Source of the DNA: Planctomycetota bacterium
Lineage (GTDB): Bacteria; Planctomycetota; Planctomycetia; Pirellulales; Lacipirellulaceae
Reading direction: 5' to 3'
Assembly (NCBI GenBank): GCA_024278035.1
Contig: JAJRUA010000455.1
Coordinates: forward strand, 1 to 6,734
DNA length: 6,734 nt
Below the pieces are notes generated by a model. That model did not search any database. It saw only the letters and a program-made list of their open reading frames with translations, and had not been told where the DNA came from. Each line of letters opens with the position of its first letter. Position 1 is the first letter of the stretch. This document shows positions 1-5,869 of the stretch, piece by piece. The translations under genes and the position numbers were made by a program.

Positions 1-1
1 A

Positions 2-361
2 AGCGGTAGTTTTGATGCTTCCGGTGGTAAAACACATTATCTTGCAGCGGTAGGCCCTCAGGCCGCTATGGATGGCTCATCGCAAGGGCGCGAATTTCGG
101 AAGTTCTCCGACGGCACGTCCAAGACGATTGTCCTTGTCCAGGTGGGTAACGACCAGGCTGTTACTTGGACCAAGCCGGAAGACTACGATGTGGTCAGGC
201 ATGACGCCAATCCGGTGAACGGTATCGGATCGATTCATCCTGGCGCCTTCCTTGCCGCGTTCGCCGATGGCCATGTAAAAGGACTTCCGATCGATATCGA
301 CGTTGCCATACTGCGAGCCATGCTCACCTGCAACGGACGAGAACCGTACGATTGGCCCTGA
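2..361 (+). CDS. DUF1559 / H-X9-DG pseudopilin-like protein, C-terminal part (5' end outside window)
   Basis: This is the last 119 residues of a longer protein; the frame is open from the left edge and ends in TGA at 359-361. Features visible in order are a Thr-His-Tyr-Leu-Ala-Ala-Val-Gly-Pro stretch near the edge, a Phe-Ser-Asp-Gly-Thr-Ser-Lys-Thr-Ile segment, a Val-Thr-Trp-Thr-Lys-Pro-Glu-Asp segment, and a His-(nine residues)-Asp-Gly motif encoded at 236-271. Together these are the signature of the C-terminal half of DUF1559 proteins, which normally start with a type IV prepilin-like N-methylation helix and run to roughly 300 residues. That N-terminal part lies outside the window. Such proteins are numerous in Planctomycetes and are thought to be envelope- or secretion-associated pseudopilins; their role is unknown. 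An ATG at 68 lies inside the domain and is not the true start. The gene converges on the kinase gene with 63 bp between the stops. Confidence 0.88.
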   Translation, partial: SGSFDASGGKTHYLAAVGPQAAMDGSSQGREFRKFSDGTSKTIVLVQVGNDQAVTWTKPEDYDVVRHDANPVNGIGSIHPGAFLAAFADGHVKGLPIDIDVAILRAMLTCNGREPYDWP

Positions 362-424
362 ATGAGCGCTTATTCGCGTCCCGGATGCTTCTTGGAGAGG
401 GGGGACTGCTGGAGCAGGGGCTCG

Positions 425-1528
425 TTAGTCAAAGTCATTGAACCAGACGCGCAGCTCGCTTTCGTATTCGCTTGCCAAGTCGCCGCGGACGAGCGTTCGT
501 TGAAATTCGGCGAGGCCATGCTCCCCCGTGTCGGCCTCTTCGGCACTTCCGTAGCGGAGCATGGGGTCAGGGGAAGTTAGCTTGTGGCAGATTCCCATCA
601 GTTGTTCGCTGTCGGTTACTTCGGGAGGAAGGATCTTGCCGAGGCGTTGCGGCAAAGTTCGCTTCGCTTCGAGCAGCTTGGTGTAGTCATTGATGCCGGC
701 GAAGAGGGGCTGGCCAGCAAGCAATTCGACCAGCACGTAACCTAAACTCGCAAGATCGGCCCGGGGAGTGAACTCTTCTCTCTCAAGCATTTCAGGAGCA
801 GCGTACTGGGGTGTGCAAGTGCGCTGGGCTGGCATGTTGTCGAGGTCGATGGCGGAGCCGATGTCGATGATCTTCGGATTGCCATTCCGGTTGATCATGA
901 TGTTGGAGGGTTTGATATCGCCGTGGACGATTTTCTCACGGTGCAACGCACCCAGGCCGCCGAGAATTTCACGGACAATAGCAACCGCCATGCCTGCTTT
1001 TAGGCGAGGCCGAATGGGGCCCCTCGTGGCGATTACGTTGTTGATGTATTCCCACCTTTCCGCATTGACTCTCTCACGTAGCCGCTCGAACAAAGCGGAG
1101 GTGAGCAGCAAATCAAGGTCGTAGCCATCGACCCATTCCATATCCAGAATGCGAATCCGATCTCGTTCAATAAAGTTTTGGACATTGATCAAATTGTCAT
1201 GCTGAATTTGTGCAATGCGGCTGCTGACCTCGGCCATGCGGTGCATGGCTTCGGCATAGACTTTTTCTTCGCCGTAGCGCTCGGGGGAGAAAAACTTTAG
1301 CGCAACGGGCAGAGTAAAGCCATCGGCGCCGCGGCGTTCGCTAAGATAGACCACCCCTTGGCCCCCGGTGCCCAGCAGACGATTCAAGCGAAGATGCTCG
1401 GTCCAGCCGAGCCGTTCTTTTTGGATGAGTTTGTCGTAACGATCGCAGAGTTCAGAATCTCTCGGCGTCTTGGGCTTATCGCCGTGAAACGTAAGCGTTC
1501 GACTTTGGTGGATTACCGTGGTGTTCAT
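425..1528 (-). CDS. Cytoplasmic Hanks-type serine/threonine protein kinase, non-RD, with DIG in place of DFG
   Basis: This 367-residue protein should phosphorylate Ser/Thr on unknown target proteins. The kinase fold is readable in order: glycine loop GTGGQGVVY (residues 53-61), ATP-anchoring Lys78 in VALKFF, catalytic loop HGDIKPSN (202-209) with Asp204 and Asn209, metal-binding Asp222 in Asp-Ile-Gly, Ala-Pro-Glu at 244-246, and the conserved Asp258 of subdomain IX. The Arg before the catalytic Asp is replaced by Gly, making it a non-RD kinase, and DFG reads DIG. About 30 extra charged residues (roughly 144-175) lie between the hinge region and helix E. No membrane segment or extracellular sensor domain is present, unlike PknB-type receptors, and the tail (about 335-367) is acidic. 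The essential residues are intact, so it is probably active. The start is the ATG at 1528; no Shine-Dalgarno sequence precedes it. It lies 73 bp downstream of the hydroxyacid dehydrogenase on the same strand, so it may share its transcript. Confidence 0.93.
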   Translation of the reverse strand: MNTTVIHQSRTLTFHGDKPKTPRDSELCDRYDKLIQKERLGWTEHLRLNRLLGTGGQGVVYLSERRGADGFTLPVALKFFSPERYGEEKVYAEAMHRMAEVSSRIAQIQHDNLINVQNFIERDRIRILDMEWVDGYDLDLLLTSALFERLRERVNAERWEYINNVIATRGPIRPRLKAGMAVAIVREILGGLGALHREKIVHGDIKPSNIMINRNGNPKIIDIGSAIDLDNMPAQRTCTPQYAAPEMLEREEFTPRADLASLGYVLVELLAGQPLFAGINDYTKLLEAKRTLPQRLGKILPPEVTDSEQLMGICHKLTSPDPMLRYGSAEEADTGEHGLAEFQRTLVRGDLASEYESELRVWFNDFD

Positions 1529-1601
1529 GGTTTGCGAGCAGAAGACTCGCCTCAGGATCGTACGAAGATAAATGTCGAGCTGACTGCCGGAAATCCGCTA
1601 C

Positions 1602-2603
1602 TCATCTTTGCGGACGAAGGTGCCAGGCTGCTTGCTCGGGGCGGGGGTAGCCGAGTTGTTTGTCAATTTGGTTGAGGAGAGTCTTTCCGCGGGCGAAACG
1701 CTCTAAGTTGTCGCAAAAGAAATCGGTGACGTCTTCTACCCGACGAGCGGTTTGGCCTCCTACGTGGGGGGTGAGGATAAGGTTCGGCTGATCCCAAAGC
1801 TTACTGCTTTCGGGCAGAGGCTCGACCTCGGTTACGTCGATGCCGGCACCTGCCAATTGTCCCGATTCGAGCGCGTCGGCCAAGTCCGATTCCACGACCA
1901 AGGGGCCACGTGCCATGTTCACCAGGATCGCCCCCCGTGGCAACAGGCCGATCCGCCGAGCGTCGATCATTCCACGTGTTTTTTCCGTGAGCGGGGCTGC
2001 TAGCACGAGGAGGTCGATCTTGGGGAGGATCTCATCGATTCGATCGGCTGCGATTAACTGAGCCACATGCTCTGGCTTTTCAACCGGAAAGCAGTCAGTG
2101 GCTCGGATTTCGCAGCCAAACGGCTCAAGCACCTCGGCCAACCGCCGTCCGTTGCCACCAAAACCGAGGATTCCGATCCGAGCGCCATGCAGGTCGCGTG
2201 TCGGGCGACGGATAAATTCACGTGCCTTTTGCGCACGCATGAAGACAGGAAGGCTCCGAAGCAAGGCCAAGAGCAACGCGAGTGTGTGGTCGGTCACTTG
2301 GTTCGCCAGCAGGCCCGAGGCACTGGAAACTGTGATGTTTGACCCGATCACTTCGGGCGTAAGGCAATGGTCCATTCCGGCTGCTGAGGACTGAATCCAC
2401 TGGAGTCGCCCCCTGGAGACCACCTCGGCCCACGGAACGGGCACCTTGGCGTGGCCACAGTAAATGTCTGCCGACGGCAATTCTTCCGCAATTCGTTCCT
2501 GCCCTGCGTTGACGACTTCGCCCGCAAAGCCAACCTCGTCCATCTTCGCTTCAATTTGCTGAATATGTTCTGTTTTCACAGGGTAGCAGAGGACGATACG
2601 CAC
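1602..2603 (-). CDS. D-isomer-specific 2-hydroxyacid dehydrogenase (NAD-dependent)
   Basis: This 333-residue cytoplasmic enzyme belongs to the family that interconverts 2-keto acids and D-2-hydroxy acids with NAD(H). The cofactor-domain fingerprint GFGGNG is at residues 147-152. An Asp (170) ends the following strand, which usually means NAD rather than NADP. The catalytic triad is complete: Arg232 in NMARGPLV, Glu261 in TEVEPLPE and His280 in LTPHVGG. Length is typical of single-substrate-domain members such as glyoxylate/hydroxypyruvate reductases; there is no C-terminal ACT domain as in long phosphoglycerate dehydrogenases. The substrate cannot be read from the sequence. The start is a GTG at 2601-2603: an in-frame stop lies a short way upstream, no ATG intervenes, and MRIVLCYPV is a natural first beta strand. 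No Shine-Dalgarno sequence is seen. It is the first gene of a minus-strand pair with the kinase and is divergent from doxX. Confidence 0.93.
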   Translation of the reverse strand: MRIVLCYPVKTEHIQQIEAKMDEVGFAGEVVNAGQERIAEELPSADIYCGHAKVPVPWAEVVSRGRLQWIQSSAAGMDHCLTPEVIGSNITVSSASGLLANQVTDHTLALLLALLRSLPVFMRAQKAREFIRRPTRDLHGARIGILGFGGNGRRLAEVLEPFGCEIRATDCFPVEKPEHVAQLIAADRIDEILPKIDLLVLAAPLTEKTRGMIDARRIGLLPRGAILVNMARGPLVVESDLADALESGQLAGAGIDVTEVEPLPESSKLWDQPNLILTPHVGGQTARRVEDVTDFFCDNLERFARGKTLLNQIDKQLGYPRPEQAAWHLRPQR

Positions 2604-2648
2604 GATAGATTCGTCTAAAAAGGTTTTATGGGATTTCTGTTATTCACG

Positions 2649-2654
2649 AGTATA
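2649..2654 (-). promoter_or_regulatory. Possible -10 element (TATACT) for the dehydrogenase-kinase unit
   Basis: Read on the minus strand this is TATACT, one mismatch from the TATAAT consensus, about 46 nt upstream of the GTG start. No good -35 hexamer is found at the usual distance. The GGCATGCC palindrome (2656-2663) would lie inside the spacer, where a regulator could bind. This is a weak sequence-only call. Confidence 0.25.
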
Positions 2655-2719
2655 GGGCATGCCGAAAATATAGGCTCGGATTAACGATTCTTCCCCTAAC
2701 CGTTGGTAAGTGGGTGGTT

Positions 2720-2725
2720 TACAAT
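2720..2725 (+). promoter_or_regulatory. Possible -10 element (TACAAT) for the doxX-like gene
   Basis: The sequence TACAAT sits within GGTTTACAATTGGGAGGG, 77 nt upstream of the ATG at 2803. It is one mismatch from the TATAAT consensus. The best -35-like hexamer nearby (TTGGTA, 2703-2708) is too close, at 11 nt, to be a standard partner. The implied leader of about 70 nt would contain the CCTGCCC repeats. Confidence 0.28.
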
Positions 2726-2802
2726 TGGGAGGGTAACTCTTGCGGAAACGCCCTGCCCTGCCCCGTTTTGTCCTGCCCTACGCGATTTGCTAACTTTCAG
2801 CT

Positions 2803-3864
2803 ATGCCCCAACAGCGCATGTCCCAAATATCGAAGGTTGCCATCATTCTCGTTGTTGCGCTGCGACTTGCAACGGGGTGGCATTTTTATAGCGAAGGGGT
2901 CAAGAAGCTCGAACCCGGTTTTTCCTCGGCGGGCGTCTTACGTGCTGCGACGGGGCCGCTGGCTCCGCTTTACCATGGGATGGTAACGGGGCCCCACGAT
3001 GCTTTTTCGATCCTTTCAGCCCCCTTGAAGGAGGGGGCACGATCGCCTGAGGAAGCGTCCGAGATTGCCAAGTGGCAATCGGAGTACGCCAAGGCTGCCG
3101 CTGAGGCGATAAAAAAAGGAGAGCCACTTCCGATCGAAGTTTCGCCCCACGCTTCCTACGCGTCTTTGTTAGCCAACGTTCGTGAAAATTGGGAACAGGG
3201 GCTTGAACGACTTCGGCAACACGGCGTTGCGGAGGAGCCAATGGCCCGGGCTGAGCAGATCATGAAGCGTGAACTGGGGGATTTACTTTACTATTTCTAC
3301 GGTGAAGGCTCTGCGGTGGATGAATTGCGTCACGAGGCGTGGCGCTTGGACCAAATGCGTGAAGAGGTGATCGGAGAAAGTCCTGCTCCGTTCCTGCACG
3401 ATCGGATTAAAAAGAAAGAGGCTAAAATCCAAAAAACGCTCCAGCCATGGGCCGCCGCCGTGGCGCAGAGCGAAGAAAGCGCTATCAGCGCTGTGGCCGA
3501 TCTGTTGGCGACCGGTGCGGAAGACGCGCCAACCGCAAGCCACGTAAAATCGGCCCTTGCCGAGCGATCGCTCCTCAAGCGAATTGACCTGATCGTAACG
3601 TACGTCGTCATCGGCTGTGGCGTTGGTCTTTTTCTTGGACTCTTCACACCGCTTGCGGCAGTGGTTGCGGCGATCTTTTTGCTATCGATCATGGCGACCC
3701 AACCACCGTGGGTTGCCGATGCCAATACGACTTACTTTTTCTATCAACTAGTTGAGGTTGTCGCTCTGTTGTTGCTGGCTGCCGTATCAGCGGGCCGCTG
3801 GGCTGGCCTCGACCGCCTGATCTTCGGCCCTCCGCCCGTGGTCGATGATTCTCCTTGGACCTGA
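2803..3864 (+). CDS. DoxX-family integral membrane protein with a large extracytoplasmic insertion
   Basis: This 353-residue protein has a DoxX-like frame. TM1 is at about residues 9-27 and includes the family-like pattern Arg-Leu-Ala-Thr-Gly-Trp-His-Phe-Tyr-Ser-Glu-Gly-Val-Lys-Lys-Leu (21-36). Three more hydrophobic segments lie at about 261-280, 282-298 and 311-330, and the protein ends with GRWAGLDRLIFG, resembling the Gly-Arg...Leu-Asp end of DoxX proteins. Ordinary DoxX proteins have four helices in about 130-160 residues. Here about 200 mostly charged, helix-prone residues (about 58-258) separate TM1 from TM2, predicted outside the cytoplasm if the N-terminus is inside. DoxX relatives are linked to quinone-dependent sulfur redox (DoxD) or are uncharacterised, so the function here is unknown. 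The start could equally be the ATG at 2818 (MSQISKVAI); neither has a Shine-Dalgarno sequence. The MocA-type gene follows 139 bp downstream on the same strand. Confidence 0.85.
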   Translation: MPQQRMSQISKVAIILVVALRLATGWHFYSEGVKKLEPGFSSAGVLRAATGPLAPLYHGMVTGPHDAFSILSAPLKEGARSPEEASEIAKWQSEYAKAAAEAIKKGEPLPIEVSPHASYASLLANVRENWEQGLERLRQHGVAEEPMARAEQIMKRELGDLLYYFYGEGSAVDELRHEAWRLDQMREEVIGESPAPFLHDRIKKKEAKIQKTLQPWAAAVAQSEESAISAVADLLATGAEDAPTASHVKSALAERSLLKRIDLIVTYVVIGCGVGLFLGLFTPLAAVVAAIFLLSIMATQPPWVADANTTYFFYQLVEVVALLLLAAVSAGRWAGLDRLIFGPPPVVDDSPWT

Positions 3865-3870
3865 ACAATC

Positions 3871-3967
3871 AATAAGAATCACGAATAACACGGGGCCAGA
3901 AAAGGCTATCAAAACGACCTCCGTACGATCCGTGAAAACCTGTGGTTAAAAACAGTTAAAAACAATC
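3871..3967. repeat. Intergenic repeat cluster with 10-bp periodicity
   Basis: On the right side the sequence falls into 10-nt blocks: ATCCGTGAAA (3928-3937), ACCTGTGGTT (3938-3947), AAAAACAGTT (3948-3957) and AAAAACAATC (3958-3967). Within this, GTTAAAAACA is perfectly duplicated in tandem (3945-3954 and 3955-3964). On the left, CACGAATAACACGG (3880-3893) is an imperfect inverted counterpart of CCGTACGATCCGTG (3921-3934), matching at 10 of 14 positions. The cluster fills most of the spacer between the doxX-like gene and the MocA-type gene. It could form a loose hairpin, but no classical terminator T-run follows. Similar CCGTG/CACGG blocks occur in many environmental bacterial genomes, from memory. 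Confidence 0.55.
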
Positions 3968-3988
3968 GCTAACTTGCTAGCGAACCTT

Positions 3989-3995
3989 AGAGGAA
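3989..3995 (+). promoter_or_regulatory. Ribosome binding site AGAGGAA
   Basis: This purine-rich stretch is the only clear Shine-Dalgarno-like sequence before a gene in the window. It lies 8 nt before the ATG at 4004 and 5 nt before an in-frame GTG at 4001, so it supports a start here but does not fully decide between the two codons. Confidence 0.6.
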
Positions 3996-4003
3996 CCTGA
4001 GTG

Positions 4004-5794
4004 ATGAACCTAACACCTGAAGAAAAGGAAGTTGGCCAAGAGAATTTTCGCCGTGTGACGGGCGAGCTCTTGGAAAACAATCCGAATCGCCGTGAGTTTC
4101 TCCAAGAAGTGACGCTTGCCGGAGCCGTTGCGGCGGGCGGCTTTGGTGCTGCCTACTGGGGCTACGGGAAGAAACTCGATGACCGCCTGCGAATTGGCAT
4201 CATCGGCACGGGCGACGAAGGGAACGTACTGATCGGAGCGCTCAACCCTGACTTTGTCGAGGTGAAGGCGATTGCCGACATTCGCCCCTACAGTCAGCAT
4301 CGCGCGTTCCACGGCGATCATTACAGCCCGTCGGCAATCAAAGCACGCCCCGGCTTGATCTCTGTCTATGGCTATGCGGACGAGACAGCCGCCAAAAAAG
4401 AGATTGATGTTTACGCCGATTACCAGGAGCTACTTGATCGTGACGACATTGAGGCGGTTATCATCGCCTTGCCCCTTTGGCTCCACCACCAAGCGGCCGT
4501 CCGTGCGATGCACGCTGGCAAACATGTTCTCACGGAAAAATTGATGGCGTGGGATGTGGCGGAGTGCAAAGAGATGGCGCGTGTTGCCGAGGCAACCGAC
4601 CTGCTCTTAGCGACCGGCCACCAGCGCCACTACAGTGTGCTTTATGACAACGCCGTTGATACGATTCGCCGTGGGTTGATTGGCGATATTCACCACATTC
4701 GGGCCCAGTGGCATCGTGGCAATCTTCCGGGACGGGATAGTTGGCAGCCGCCGTTGCCTGTGCCTTTGGTCGGCGAAGAAGAGATGAAGAACGCCCAGCG
4801 GGCGGCCCGTGCCGAAGGACGTGAGGCCCAGTGGAAGCAAGAAAACAAACTCATCAACGAGTACTACGCCTGGAGGAAACGAGCCGACAATCCTTCCAAG
4901 TACGGGTTAAGTCCCTCCGAGGCCGAGGCGTGGAAAGCCAAGGTCGCTCAAAAAGAGGCACAACTTGCCGACATTGCGATCGACGCCGCCTCTTACGGCT
5001 ATCAGGCTCGCGAAATTGAGGGCGGTTACCAACTCACGGCGATGGAAGAGCTGATTCGCTGGAGGCTGTGGAACCGAACGGGCGGTGGCCTCATGGCAGA
5101 ACTAGGGAGCCACCAACTCGACGCTTCTGGCATCTTCATTAGCTCACAGTTCGAGGGGCACGCAAAGGTAAACCCGCTGAGTGTTGTCGGTGTCGGCGGG
5201 CGCTATCTCTTCCCCCATGATCGAGATGTCAACGACCATGTTCTTGCCTCTTACGAGTATCCAGGTCGAGGCTACTTTGAGAACAACGATCCGACGAGCG
5301 CCAAAGTGGCCGATCCCAACAAGAAGGTGGCCGTGAGCTACTCTTCGCTCAACGGGAACGGCTTTGGCGGGTACGGGGAGATTGTTTTGGGAACTCAGGG
5401 AACCCTGATCCTTGAGCGAGAGAAAGATACGATGCTCTACTCTGGCTCGAAGACATCGACCAGCGTCAAGCTCGATGACAAAAAGGGGCTTGTCGATTCC
5501 TACGAAACGGGTGGCGGCATCACCCCTGCCGCTCAGGCCGTCACACAAGAAGTGAGCCGTGGCTACAAGGAAGAGATCGAGCACTGGGCCTGGTGCATCC
5601 GGAATGGTGAACCTGCCGAGACACTCCACTGCCATCCGAAGGTCGCCCTGGCCGACGCCGTGATCGCCCTAACGACCAACTTCGCCATGGCAGAGCAGCG
5701 CCGCATTGAGTTCAACCCCGAGTGGTTCGAGCCCAAGAGCGACGCCGTGCCAACGGGCCGTTCGCCGAAGAAGGCAAGCGACGTGAAAGCATGA
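4004..5794 (+). CDS. Gfo/Idh/MocA-family oxidoreductase with Tat-like signal and a large internal insertion
   Basis: This 596-residue protein is a probable NAD(P)-dependent oxidoreductase acting on a sugar-like or polyol substrate that cannot be specified. Residues 29-33 (Arg-Arg-Glu-Phe-Leu) followed by an Ala/Gly-rich hydrophobic stretch form a twin-arginine (Tat) signal, preceded by an unusually long N-region of about 28 residues. This predicts export or membrane anchoring. The Rossmann fingerprint is GIIGTGDEG (65-73). The usual Glu-Lys-Pro motif reads Glu-Lys-Leu (178-180), keeping the Lys thought to be catalytic. The second domain has GGGLMAELGSHQLD, with His370 and Asp373. Usual family length is about 330-450; the excess comes largely from a charged, helix-rich stretch of about 100 residues (249-349). 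The ATG at 4004 is preferred to the GTG at 4001 by codon type and because MNLTPEE is a natural beginning; an AGAGGAA ribosome site precedes both. It follows the doxX-like gene on the same strand and converges on the fetB-like gene. Confidence 0.93.
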   Translation: MNLTPEEKEVGQENFRRVTGELLENNPNRREFLQEVTLAGAVAAGGFGAAYWGYGKKLDDRLRIGIIGTGDEGNVLIGALNPDFVEVKAIADIRPYSQHRAFHGDHYSPSAIKARPGLISVYGYADETAAKKEIDVYADYQELLDRDDIEAVIIALPLWLHHQAAVRAMHAGKHVLTEKLMAWDVAECKEMARVAEATDLLLATGHQRHYSVLYDNAVDTIRRGLIGDIHHIRAQWHRGNLPGRDSWQPPLPVPLVGEEEMKNAQRAARAEGREAQWKQENKLINEYYAWRKRADNPSKYGLSPSEAEAWKAKVAQKEAQLADIAIDAASYGYQAREIEGGYQLTAMEELIRWRLWNRTGGGLMAELGSHQLDASGIFISSQFEGHAKVNPLSVVGVGGRYLFPHDRDVNDHVLASYEYPGRGYFENNDPTSAKVADPNKKVAVSYSSLNGNGFGGYGEIVLGTQGTLILEREKDTMLYSGSKTSTSVKLDDKKGLVDSYETGGGITPAAQAVTQEVSRGYKEEIEHWAWCIRNGEPAETLHCHPKVALADAVIALTTNFAMAEQRRIEFNPEWFEPKSDAVPTGRSPKKASDVKA

Positions 5795-5810
5795 ATCGCC
5801 GAGGTGGCCT

Positions 5811-5845
5811 AGAAAAAACAAGGTAAAGAAGCAGCAATAACCTTG
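5811..5845 (-). terminator. Possible intrinsic terminator for the FetB-type gene
   Basis: Read on the minus strand, CAAGGT and ACCTTG form a 6-bp stem around a 15-nt loop, directly followed by a run of six T (5813-5818 as A on the plus strand). It lies 25 nt past the stop of the permease gene, in the convergent gap with the MocA-type gene. The stem is short and the loop long, so it is a marginal terminator. Confidence 0.38.
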
Positions 5846-5869
5846 GGATAAGCCCCGTGTACGAACGGC

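Larger units (their letters stand above)
2604..2802. other. Divergent intergenic region between the dehydrogenase and doxX-like genes
   Basis: This spacer must hold the promoters for both flanking transcription units. It contains a possible minus-strand -10 (2649-2654), a possible plus-strand -10 (2720-2725), an 8-bp palindrome GGCATGCC (2656-2663), and three copies of CCTGCCC (2752-2758, 2757-2763, 2772-2778) in the leader of the doxX-like gene. Short open frames here on the plus strand run into the doxX-like gene out of frame and have no recognisable features, so no extra gene is called. Confidence 0.7.

Noticed and set aside
400..424. Terminator hairpin between the convergent DUF1559 and kinase genes
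   Set aside because: Only a 5-bp CTGCT/AGCAG stem with a two-base loop is present and no T-run follows on either strand.
362..580. Plus-strand frame beginning right after the DUF1559 stop
   Set aside because: Most of it is antisense to the kinase C-terminus and it has no recognisable features, despite the tight spacing to the upstream stop.
768..1124. 118-residue plus-strand frame inside the kinase gene
   Set aside because: It overlaps the kinase catalytic core on the opposite strand, where conserved motifs fix the true frame.
2703..2986. Overlapping short plus-strand frames in the doxX leader
   Set aside because: They start at TTG or GTG within the putative promoter and run out of frame into the doxX-like gene; Cys/Pro-rich translation comes from the CCTGCCC repeats.
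3330..3725. 131-residue minus-strand frame, and a 113-residue one at 2900-3241, inside the doxX-like gene
   Set aside because: Both are antisense to a protein with clear membrane segments and lack any domain-like pattern; composition is Ser/Arg-rich as expected for a shadow frame.
3871..3967. CRISPR-like array or riboswitch
   Set aside because: Repeat blocks are 10 nt and contiguous, without unique spacers, and no conserved riboswitch core or terminator/anti-terminator pair was seen.
5144..5635. 163-residue open frame on the minus strand inside the MocA-type gene
   Set aside because: It is antisense to a strongly supported coding region, contains no recognisable motif, and is explained by the codon bias of the sense gene.
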